Below are positions 24,401 to 36,979 of a stretch of 64,000 nt of DNA, piece by piece (position 1 is the stretch's first letter; each line of letters begins with the position of its first letter). Source of the stretch: Thunnus maccoyii (lineage: Eukaryota > Chordata > Actinopteri > Scombriformes > Scombridae). The stretch lies in the NCBI RefSeq assembly GCF_910596095.1, contig NC_056539.1, positions 23,055,001 through 23,119,000 on the forward strand, written 5' to 3'. The notes under the pieces were generated by a model. The model had not been told where the DNA came from. It ran no database searches and worked only from the letters and a program-made list of their open reading frames with translations. The position numbers and the translations under genes are program-made.

Positions 24401-27400
24401 AAGAGAAACATAGAGATAAGAATGAGAGATGGGAATCTAATTTGCAAAGAGAGAATAGAAATATGTGTGTTTACAGGTGTCAAATTGCATGTGAACACAT
24501 CAGTAACACCAAACAGGCATTAATTAAAGCTATGATGGGGAAAACACAACGGAAATCTGACTTTTCAGGATGTTTTGACTCTTCCTAAGATGTGAAAAGA
24601 CTCTTATACATTATTCCCTCCCAAAAGATTGTCTGCATCTTCGTTTCAGGGTTCGAGGGGCATCAGTGTGAGATAGACATCAATGAGTGTGCCAGCAGCC
24701 CCTGCATGCATGGAGGCCACTGCATTGAGAGGTCATGGCAGCACCTGTATGGCAGCGAGCCTCTGCTGCCTGAACACTATGACCAGCAGCGTGCAGCAGG
24801 TTACATCTGCAGCTGTCCTTCGGGGACAACAGGTAATGTTGAATTAATTATGTGTTACACAGGTCTGGTTATACACAATAGTAGTTAGTTTCCAATACAT
24901 TCTACAGGATGGAGAAGCTTGTGTTATTCACACTGACACACACAAGACGCTAAAGTTGTGTTATCAGTAAATAGTGCGTATAGTCAGGTGAATGACCAGG
25001 TGCTGATTGAAGCAACAGCAGAGTTAGAGGGTAAATTTAAATTAGAGTGTTTTGCTATTTATCAAAATACATAAAAGTGTCAGTTCAGATAGTTTCAGTT
25101 TTACTTCAGGGAAGATTTAAAATATATCTACCATTGAGACTGCAAATGGCACCCAACAGTGGAGGTGAATTGAATTTAGTTTGTGGTGTTCAAAGCATTA
25201 AAATATATGAAAAACTAGTGTTATGAATTGCAAAGCACTGCAACAGCAATATATCAAGATTTTCCAGAAACAGTGTACAGGTTACTTAGAATAATCCACA
25301 GACCTCTCTATCAAGACTTGTATTGATATTTTTTACCCTCAAAATAATCCTCAATGAAAGCAGTCAGAAGTGAGGGCTGTGGAGTCTGTTTTGTGATATT
25401 ATAATAATAGTAATAATAACTTATCAAATTCAGCAATTACAAAGTGCTTTACAAAGGACAGACATAAAAAAGGATGCCATAAAATACCAAATTCACATAT
25501 ACTATATGAACACATACATTCCCAAATCATTTATGACTCTGAGAACTGACCTTAGGCACTATGTATAGGATTTGAAAATTTCCGACTTTGGTGCTCCCTA
25601 GTGGTAGCATGAACAGTCACTACTGGCAATTCACAGACATTCACTGTCAGTTTTCACCAGGATTGCCTCTCTCTCTTTGTTTATATAAACAAAATCCATA
25701 TGCCATCCCAATAATGAATGATGCTATAATCACATAAAAATTACACATAAAGTTTAGTTTTAATTTGAGTTATACTGTAATGCTGTTTGGATGTGTAATG
25801 CTCTAGGACTGAGCCTGGCTCCATTAACTACAAATGAGCAAAATGAGTGAGCAATTTGCATTGGAAACAGGTTATACTGTTCATAATAATGCATATAACA
25901 TTTAAATATATATTCACAGTATACTGTTGGTGCAGCCATGTCCAGAGAAACTTCACACTGTAATTTGTATTAAATAATACTTTCCGGTTACAAAAGCAGA
26001 CCCTGTCAGTCTTCCTGCTTACACAAGACTTGATCTAGCAGTGAAGGTAAGACTGTGAGCCGTTGCCGGCTGGAGTTGTGTTCTAAAAATTGACTCTCTG
26101 CCAGTTGCAGTGGCACTGACTCAGTAAGGTGGCCAAATAGCATTAGAGTAATCCCCAGGATCTGGCTTTGCCGGTCTCCTGACTGGAGCTATTCAACCCT
26201 ACGTGGCTATAGAGAAGTAGACAAGGAGCAGACCTCCACTGGGATGGCCTGTATACACACAAACTAATATGGTGCACTTAGACAAGTTTGGGGCTATTCT
26301 GGGGGAAAGAGTGACGGCATGATGTGGACACACACACCATGGATTTGGGGGATTCTGTTGCTTGTAACAGGTAACATTGTAACACCTTTTTGTAATAGTA
26401 GATATTTTGTATTACAGTATTACATAATAAGTCAAATTCTGATGTTATTTTTTCTTTTCTTTCTTCTAATATAAAACAAGTAAATTAGCTAACAAATGAA
26501 ATGCAGTGAAGCAGCAAACCACCTGTTTTTTGTTTTTTTTTCTGTGGTGGTTTTGTGTTGTACTACAGGCCTTATAGCTGTTGCTCTCTGTACAAAATGT
26601 CTACTCAGTGTATCCTTTTTAGATTTTAGATCTAAAAATTTGCAGAAAATATCAAATGCTGATCACAACAACAGCATAACAACAGCACATCAAACAGGCA
26701 AACAATGTTAAGAGGATAATGCAGTACACGGACAAGTCCAGTTACAAGTAAACACGTGGACTGCTCTAGTAATAGCCGGGTACACGGATATGTGCCTAAA
26801 CCAGCGAAGAGAACGGTGTTTAATACCTGAAAGCTTTGCCTCTAGTAGGGATGAATTGATTGTGTCGGGTTAAAACAGTGGCTGAGAACAGAATCTGTGT
26901 CAGAGGAGGAACATAGTAGTCTGTTATATCCTGTCCAACGAAGAAAAAAAAAACTGGGCATGTCCAGATTTTTCTGCACTTGCCATTATTATGTAACTTG
27001 CCCACATAATAGTCAAATACAAGTGTATGAATGTGACTTGTTAAACTCACAAAAGGGGAATCTTTTTGCTTATAAGACTACTGAAGAGTGATGACAATAA
27101 GTGATGGCTAATTACATAACTGACATCTGTAATCATGTTTTAAGTTGTTTAATGACAATAACCACAAATGGTAATATGGTTTCTGACCTCTGTTGCTGGA
27201 AAAAAAAAAACACAGTGGTGATTTTATTTTATTCTTTCATGCTGACAGGTTCCCTCTGCCAGGAGGTGATAAACCAGTGTGACCCAGGTCCCTGCCATAA
27301 TGGGGGCATGTGTGAGAGCCATGTTGGGGGCTACACTTGCCACTGCCTCAAAGAGAGTGGCGATGGTATCGTCTATGGAGGTATAAACTGTGATGTGAGG

Positions 27401-30400
27401 CTTGTGGGCTGTGATGGCCACGAATGCCAGAACCAAGGCTCCTGCTCTCCTTTCCTGTTGGATGGGACTCACGGCTACACCTGTTCCTGCTCGCCTGGGT
27501 ACACTGGCAACCTCTGCAAGACCCCCACCACATTCTCCTTTGAACGCAGCGGCTACCTGCTGCTTCAGAATCCGCTTGTGGATGCCGAGGTCTCTTGCAA
27601 CATCACCCTGAGCTTCAAGACTGTTTTGCCCAGGGCGGTGTTGTTCCAGCGGAAAGGCAGGGGGCTGCTGCTGAGCCTGGAGCTGGAGGAAGGGCAGCTT
27701 CGCCTCACGCTGAGGAAGGAGGCTCCTACTGGGGCTGAACCAGAGAGCCCAACCCAGGTTCTGGAGCTTCCACACAATGTCACGGATGGAGAGTGGCATT
27801 CTGTCGAGGCTGTGCTCGGACACTGGGTGCTCAGCCTGAAACTCTTGGATGACGCTGAGAGCTGTGAGAGCCAGTCATGTCACAAGGTTGCCCCAGTCCA
27901 AAGCATCCTGACCGGGCTGGTGTCACCTCCTCAGAACACTTTTATTGGAGGAGTGCTTAAGGACTCAAATGGCCCCGGTGAGGACTCTCCACTTCCAGCA
28001 TTCATTGGCTGCATGCAGGATGTGTTTGTGGACTGGCAACTCATCGTCCCTCAGGAGTGGCTGAGCGACTCTGCTGTTAATGTGTCCCCTGGCTGCAGCC
28101 ACAGGGACCGCTGCCTGGACGTGCCTTGCCAAAACAGAGGACAGTGTGTCAACCTGTGGCAGAGCTACCAGTGCCGGTGTCCAAGGCCTTACGAGGGGCA
28201 GGACTGTGAAGAGGGTATGTGAAATGTCAAATGGAGAAGTCAAATAGCTGCAATACAGTGTAAAAATGGAGTTAGATTTTGGTTTTCCTGTTCCTTTAAA
28301 TGCACATACACTATGAAAAATAAACGAATATTTCCATTGCAGTAGGGAAACGTTTGGGATAAGCAGACACAACATCACCAAAGTCTTTAAACTTTAAGCT
28401 AACCTGATCAATTGGGTAGTAGTTCACTCCCACAAAATTTCTAAGTTGCATAATTAAATAACATCCTCCGTTGCTGATGTGTAACAGAAGTGAAGGGAGT
28501 AGAGATGAAGCCAATCAAAAGCCAAGTAAAGGACAGAGGCAGAGATCCTCTTATCTAACACACTGGATTAAGGATATAAGGGAGTCTATTTTGGAAATAG
28601 TCAGAACATGCAAGGAAATGGCACACTATTCAGTAGACTATGGAAAACTGTGAAAACATCAGATACTTAATGATAAACAGAATGAATAAATGTAATTTTC
28701 ACTAGAGTTTGCCCTGAAAGTGTTGAATAGTTCCGTTTTTAAACTAAGCTATCTATAGCCTCTTGAGTCTTATCAAAGCAGATTACTGATCACGGTGTCA
28801 GATGGGAGAATTTGGACGCACTTTTACTCACATGCTCATGAATGCACACACCTGTACACTTGAAATTTCCACTCCCATACACATGCAAGCTTTTATATGA
28901 CCTGTCATGCTCTGTATGTCCTTTATGTGTTCTCAATGTCTCGCCTGCCGTATAAGGTGACCAACCCACAGCGGAAAGTGCTGACAGCGGACACAGAACA
29001 TGCATGAGGGCTGGTGGCAGCTTAGATTTCCTCTCTCTGTTCCCGTTCTTCAAGAAAGCTCATCTGAATTTGCTTAAATTTCAGATTCTTGCTTCTTGTG
29101 GTGATTCCATGTTTTCACTGCAAGCAAGTACAGACAGAGTTTGCATACTGAAATCTATCATAATTCGATTTTAATAGTATTTATTGTTTCTATGTTTATT
29201 TCACACCCTTGTGCAGAAACTAAATAAATTAAAGGTACATAAAAGATATTCACATAGACTTATGTGTGTGAATTTGACATCAGTTACACTTTTTGTCTTT
29301 GGTTGAGTGCAAGTTTTTTTCCTCTACAACCTAAACACTGCAAATAAGTGATAGTCTGGAGCTTATATAACCTTGTCTACAGTAATTCATCTTATAATGC
29401 ATGCTCGTCAAGCTTTGAGGCACCTGAGAGTTAACACATGAAGATGTTTTCTCATGTTTTTCCTTGTTTGCAGAACACGTAACTGCACGCTTTGGGAACG
29501 AGGACTCTCACAGCTATGCTGCGTTCACTGTCACAGACGATTTGGATCATGACCTCTCCATCTCCCTCTTCCTGCGTACAAGGAGGCAAAATGGACTCCT
29601 CCTGGCCTTCGCCAACAGCAGCAGCCAGTACCTGCATATGTGGCTGGAGGACGGCAAGGTCACAGTTCAGCTCAATAACTTTGAGAGCCTGAAGTCGGAG
29701 AGTGTGATTGATGACGGCGAAGTCCACTTTGTGAGTGTAGAGGTGGTGGAGGAGCGCATGGCGCTGTACGTGGCAGCTCAGAAACAGGGTGATGTGGAGG
29801 TCAAGACAGTCAGTGTTCAAGCAGGAGATACTGTCTATGTTGGAGGTCTTTTGGAGATGGGGGCAACATCAGAGTTTGGTGGATATTTTAAAGGCTGTAT
29901 CCAGGACCTGAGGATCAATGACAGGAGGCTGCAGTTCTTCGGGTTGGACACCTCAGTGAGATCTTGCCCTCTGAAGCTCATGGAAAATGTGACTGCTGGC
30001 TGCTCCGGTGACAACGCTTGCAGTGTGAGTGAACAACTTGTTTACACAAAGTGTTGGTGTCCTTCCAGTAACATTTGTCAGTCTTTTATTCTCATCATTA
30101 ATCACCAGGGACAGTGTCTTTCTTTAGTGGAAAATAGATCAGAGTGTGCAGGAATTGATTAAAATTAATCTTAAAATGAATCACATCTATGAAAGTATTC
30201 ACATCTTTAGTGTAAAGGGATCAAACAGATATTATGCAGAATTTGGTAAAAGTAAGCCCCTTTTATCTGTTTCTCATCCTCAGAGGAACCCATGTCTAAA
30301 TGGGGGAATGTGTTACTCCATGTGGGACGACTTCATCTGCACCTGCCCGGCCAGCACAGCAGGGCGGCGCTGTGAAGAGGTCAGGTGGTGCGAGCTGTCA

Positions 30401-33400
30401 CCGTGCCCCACAGATGCAGAGTGCAGGATAATGAACCAGGGATATGAATGTAAGTGAAGTCCAACATTTTAAGACTTACAGTACCAGTCAAAAGTTTGGA
30501 GACACTTTCCCATTCCCTTAAATGAGAAAATATGTCCAAACTTTTGACTGGTACTGTATGAGTAGAGTCTTTAAAGGCAAACCCAAAATGCATCACAAGT
30601 TAATTGAGACAACTCAAAACCAAGTCTTTCAGAGCAAGTTTCAAATCAAGTCATAAACCGCTATGTTTATAGTGTTTTTTTTACATGTAGTAGCGGACAC
30701 CAAGTCCATACAATGTGTGTAGCTATGTACATGTGCTTGTCTGACACTGTCTTTTCATTGTTCTGCAATTATACAAGGCTAAAACTTGAGAAATTAATGT
30801 ATTTGCTCAAGTATCAAGTGTCAAGTAACTCAAGTCTCAAAGCAATTTTGCATGACAAATCCCCTGTGCTCATTTGTGTGACTTGTGTCCAACAATTGTC
30901 TGCACCTTATAAGATACCTTCAATCAGAAAATGTTAGTTAAAAAACAATGTCACACATGGTATAATAACTGTTAGATGGTTAGATGGAGTGCCCCTGTAG
31001 CTTTGGGGCATGAACCGCAACATCCCCAGTTCAAGTCCTGATGCATCTATCTCTCTCCCTCACTTCCTATCATTTCTCTATTGTCTGTAATGAAGGTGTA
31101 AAATGCCAGAAATCTTAAAGAAAACAAAAAAAAACTGTTAGATTAGGTAATAATAAGTTGCCAACTTGAGATAAAATATACCTCTAAAAGATTTCAAAAT
31201 TATATTCAAGCCAAGCTGTTAATGTCATATATTAATTACAGCATATTTTCATGTGATAATGTGAAGTATCACATCATCATATATTATTCATAAACTTATT
31301 ATTCACCCTTGTGAACTTTGTCAGTGTAGCAGTGTGATGATAATGCTTCATTATCTGATAATATGATACATTAATTTAATTTGTCAACTATTTTACATTT
31401 TGGTAAATTGTTACATGATCAGACAGTTAAACAGAACCAGTTGCTACATATTATTTATAAGGAACGGTGAGGTTGGATTTCCCCAAAGCATCGTAACAAT
31501 GAGCTCATTTTTGTGCTGTGTTATTAGTGGTCCATTTTGCTGCCTGTTTCTGCTGTTATCTTCTCTTTGATGTCATTTCTCAGTTACTTAAAAGCCCTTA
31601 AACCCAGACTATGGAGTTGTTAACTTCTTAGACTACAGTCTATGTGCGTTACCTAATCTTTGACCTTGTTTGTGGATTTGTGTCATCATTATGTTAGTCA
31701 TCATGTAACAGAGTGATACAACATGCTTGCTTACATACCGGCCTCAATCTGCCCACACAGTATATGTGCTCCGTAAAGCAGGATTGGCCTGAGGCCAGAT
31801 TATCCTTTTTTTGCTGGGATTATTGATGATTTGCTGTGTTGTCCATCTGTCCTGTAAGTTACCCCACCTTCAGTGATTAACTCATTGAGGAACAAATACC
31901 TGCTCATTACAGATAAATTACCTCATGTACCTACAATGATTTGAGTGTTATCATCAATCAGTCATTTTTAAATTAAGAATCAGTGCTCTTGCCTGATTCC
32001 CTTTTTGTATTATTGTGCATAAAGGCAGTAAAAATCAAAAACAGATGATGAGCCACACTCACAAAAAGGTTTCAATGGTGAGACAAAATAAGTGTGTTAA
32101 TGTGTAAAGAAATATACCTTACAGATATCTCCTCCTGACCTCCTAGGTTACTCCAATGCAACTTTCCTGAATGACAGCACTGTGTTGTCCTACCGGGGAA
32201 ACGGCAACATATTCCGCAATCTAACTAACCTTTCCCTAAACCTGCGCACACGGAGGCGTAATGCAGCCATCCTACACGCAGAGAAGGACTCAGCCTTCGT
32301 CACACTCTCTATCCAGGATGGTTTTCTCTTCATGGAGCTTCAGAGCACTCCTAGAGGTGAAGGAGAGGAGACGGAAGAAGAGCAGACAGTGTCTACAGTC
32401 AGCCTGAGCAGCAGGAGCAGTGTCAGTGATGGTGAGTGGCACAGCGTCCATCTGTTCATGGCAGCACCCTGGGCGCCTACTTCTCGGTGGACTCTTGTGC
32501 TGGATGAAGAAATAGATGAAGCCAGCACCTCCAGGCACCAGGGGGGCAACCTGGATTTCCTCAAGCAAGGAGTGGACATATTCTTGGGGGGCCTGGCCCC
32601 AGACGCCGGGTGGTCCCTGACTGGGTGCCTGAGCACAGTAGAAGTGGGCAGCATTGCCCTGCCTTACTTCAGCTCCTCTGACGTGAACCTCCCACGCCTG
32701 CAGGAGGAGCAGTTCATTCAGACATCATGGCATCCACCGCTCCTGGGCTGCAGCGGGGCCCCTGTGTGTCAGCCGAACCCCTGCCAGAATGGAGGGGAGT
32801 GCCGGGACCTCTTCAACTCCTACAACTGCAGCTGTGCTGAGGGCTGGGCCGGGAGGCGCTGCAACTTCTTCACCGACACCTGCGCTTCTAATCCCTGTGT
32901 CCACGGCAATTGCAGCGTGAACGGTCTGACCTACGAGTGCACCTGTGAGTTCGGCTACGCAGGTGCGGACTGTGAGGAAGAGGTGGATATGTGCGAAAAC
33001 CACCTGTGTGCCCATGGAGGCACCTGTCTGCACGGGCCAGACAGGTACGCCTGCCTCTGCCCTGAGAACTACACTGGACCCCTTTGCAAGTAAGTTCAGG
33101 TGTTTAATGGAAAAGGAAAAAAGTCCGACAATAGAATATAATAAAACTGCAAAGAATACTCCCTTATATAGAATCGTCCCTTAGGCTTGTGGAAAGTAAA
33201 GACAAGCAGTGGAAGATGAGACGATCCCAACATAAATATTTCATGCTCTAAATACGACTTTGCTCGTGTGTGAACGGTTTCAGGAGCCTCGTTAGTTAGT
33301 AAACACAAAATACACAAATAAATGCTCAGACAAATTGCACAGACAAGGGACCGCACCACAACACAAACAAAACCCTACACTGTAAATGTTTCCCCATCTC

Positions 33401-36400
33401 TGTCTCTGTTCAGCATTTCAACCACGCCTGCAGTGAGCGTCTCAGAAGTTGCATTTCTATTCTAGTGTCAGCCAGAAAAGGCCTCAGTCTGCTGTGGTGT
33501 CTCACAACACAAGGCTCTCTGGTTCAGCGCCAGTTTCTTTCCCCTGTCATCTACAGTTTGCCTCGGAGAACCAGCAGGGGAACGCCTCCAACCATTTATC
33601 CTGTAAACACACAGCCTCTTGCATTTTGCCTCTTTTGCACAAGGAAAAAGCCTTTGCAAGTGTCTCGCTAAGCAAGCCACCAGACAAGCTGCACATCTCC
33701 CTTTACTGCGAACATCTACGCTGTAAAGTTTTCATCAAAATGACTTCGTTTTGTTTGTGTCTCTTATTTGTGTCTCTTTCTACCCTCTTTCCCCATCTTC
33801 CTTTCTGTTCCTCTCTCCAGTGAACGCGTTGAAGAAATTCCATGGTACATTGTTGTCAGAAATGTGTAAGTAGTTTGTTTTTTTTTCTCCTATTTCTCAG
33901 GTGTTCCCTATTTGTTTCCTGTTAGATATTTGTCTCTCAATTGTCATGTACAATGTCTGCAGTTTTTTTTGTTCAACTGCGTGCAACAAAATGCCAAGCA
34001 AAGCTAATATTAACGCTCCCTGTGACGTTGTTTGTTTTAACATGAATGAGATACCTGCTGTTTCAAATGAGTGACAGCTGTAGTTCAAAATGACTCTCTG
34101 CATCTAAAGTAAAACTTCACCTATCAAAGTTGTGCGTTTGTCAAAATGAAAAAACACTGGTATTTTGTTACTACTGAGGGATGGATTTCAAGTTACCAGC
34201 AGATTTTGGAACAGAGCTGCTCCGCTCCAGGCAAAATTAAGTATAAAAGACTAGAGGTCATGGAGGAATGGTTAGCTTTTTCATTCCTGTACATGTGATT
34301 TGACACCTGCTGCTGGATAGTTGCCAGAGGTCATTAAACTTATTATCCTGGTTGGCTCCTAAGCCTCTTTGTCCCCCCTGTGGGGGAACAGCAGGAGGTC
34401 GAACAATACAGCTCCTGCCTGGCTGCTTCGTCTGCTTCCGGCTGTTGTAAAGACGACAAACTCTAATGCACACGACCCACTGAACCTCTAAATACCTCTG
34501 ACACTACTGCCTCAAATAAAACTGAAATAACACGCACATTTTCCCTTTCTGTTTGTCTCTACCAGAAGGCCCAAGCTACCTGTTTCTGTGTGCGGCGATG
34601 ATACCAGAAACTATACCTGCTTCAATGGAGGCAACTGCACTGACCGAGAGCTGTCCTGTGACTGTCCACCTGGCTTCATTGGACACCGGTATGATAGAAA
34701 AACAGGGAAAATCACTCCATGAAAACCTGTAAACAGGTAAAATGGATGCAAGAGAAAATGTACTGTCATCCGTCTCCATCCATCTCTGTTTCTGTGTCTG
34801 TAGGTGTGAGCAGGAGGTGGATGAGTGCAAGTCCAACCCGTGTCTGAATGGAGGCTACTGCCGCAACCTCATCAACAAGTTCATCTGCGTGTGCGACATG
34901 AGCTTCGCCGGAGACATGTGCCAGACGGATGTAAGCGACATTTACTTTTACGTGGCCGTACTGCTGTGGCAGAACCTCTTCCAGCTGCTCTCCTACCTCA
35001 TCCTCAGGCTGGACGATGAGCCAGAGGTGGACTGGGGAGACAACGAGTGAGAGTGTGTGCATGTATGTGTGCGGGACTGTTTGTGAAAGAGTGGATGCAG
35101 AGTGGGATTTGAAGGTTCGTCAGTGCATGTGTGTGGGTGTTTCATTGTTTATAAAAGAGGGGAATAGCTAGTACTTCTCTATACAAAGCACAGGGAAATA
35201 TTTAAAACCAACCTGCTGCACACATATTTCTCTAGTTGACTTTTTTTGTGTAGTTGTCGGGTTAACTGTACTGCAGAGCTGTTCCTGTGCCTTAAAATGA
35301 AGCACCTTATTTAATGTAGTTAGATAATAACTTAATTTACCTATTTAAGTAGCTATGGATCAGAGCAGCAATAATCTCTGTACAGACAAAACAGTGAAAA
35401 TAAAGTGATTGCAGGGCTAGAACTAAGGATTATTTTCACTATTATTACAATTAATCTGTTCATTGTTTAGTCTATAAAATGTGAAAAATGTCCATCACAA
35501 GTTGCCAGAGCCCAAACGGATGACTTCAGACTGCTTATTTTGTCTGATAAGTCCAAAAAGATTATTAAAATTGATTGTTATCAACTTGTCAATTAATTAC
35601 TAATTTCTACATTGCACAGGATAGTTATTGTGTTCTAAAGGGAGAGATAGTCTACATTCAATAATGCACTTTTTGGTGAAGTGAAGAACATTATAATATA
35701 AGTATTATTTATAATGTTTCTCATTGAAGATATCCTGTCAGTCTCGTCTGAGCTGGATTTTGGGAGCTCCGTACGCCTAAATGTATGAACTATCAAAACA
35801 GTGTTGTAGTAACAAAAGCACCTAGAGGGGCTCGAAGACGACAGGATGTCTGACTTTGTTGTTGATGTGCGTTCAGATCACTGTGGTGACTGACTGACTG
35901 ACTGACTGGCTGCTGTGCATTGTTTTGTAACAAAGAAGAAGTTTCTGTCTCTAAACCTTCCTGTCAGAGGCGAAGATATTTTCAGCTTAAATTCTCTGCG
36001 GCTCCGCTTGAATGTTACCTATCAACAGTCACCGTGTGGTCAACCTTTAAAAATCATTGCAGTCGTCTGTCTTTCAGTCATGCTGAAGAATCCGTGGATG
36101 ACTGTAACTTCTTGTTTGTCTGTCTTTCTCTGTCCTCATGTCCAGTGTCTGTTTAAATCCAGTCTGTCTTTGTTGTTGTCAAATAAAAAAAAATCTTTCT
36201 TATGAGCTTGATTCGTTGTCTGTCCTCTTTTCATCTAGTTTTTTTTTTCTTCCATCATCACACATTTGCTTAATTTTCTGTTTCACTCCTCCATTTTCAC
36301 CTCCTGACAAACTTCAGTCGAACGTTAACAAAACCCTTTCATTGATTTCCTAACCGTGTATCAGTGGGTGTGTGTGTGTGTAAAGAAGTGTAGTCAGGTG

Positions 36401-36943
36401 GCCACCGTGACACCAAAAATAGACATTTAATCTCTCCTAACAAGATGTAGTGTGAGTATAGTCCAGAATAGTTCAAGTTCATAGACACGTGCAGAGCAAA
36501 GGCACAGAGCCTTACTTTTGTGTATTACTAGTGGGGGGCTGTTTTTCATGGTTTGGGCTAGCCAGCAGTTTGAGGGAAGCCTTTTACCTCTTTAAAGTGA
36601 GATTCATAAAGAAATTAGTGCAAATTAGAAGAAGTTGACCTGGCTCAGCCCCCGGCCTGATTGCCTAACCAGTGCTCAACCTCACTAATGCTCTTGTAGC
36701 TGAATGGAAGCAAATCCCCGCAGCCAGGTTCCAAGATCTCGTGGAAAGCCCTCACAGACCAATGGAGGCTGTTACAGCAGCGAATTAATGCCCATGATTT
36801 TGAATGAGATTTTGAATAAACACATATGGGTGCAAAATTCAGGTGTTCACATACTTTTGACCATGTAGTGTATGTGGCAATGGCACTCATCTCTTGTACA
36901 CCTGCCTCCTCTGTTCCATCTTGCATTTTTCAAGTGTGTGCAT

Positions 36944-36979
<36 letters not shown>

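Noticed and set aside
27101..27248. Open frame running into crb1 exon 6 from an ATG at 27101, with a hydrophobic stretch ([11 protein letters not shown])
   Set aside because: The stretch is the T-rich acceptor region of exon 6 and ends in a clear CAG. The exon at 26319-26370 is a better alternative start, with its own donor and signal peptide.
27224..27823. 199-codon open frame on the - strand opposite LamG1
   Set aside because: It is antisense to a well-supported coding exon with conserved domains, lacks its own family features, and arises from GC-rich codon use.
30985..31135. tRNA gene suggested by a B-box-like GTTCAAGTCC
   Set aside because: No full cloverleaf can be drawn. The A-rich end and pyrimidine-rich body fit a SINE.
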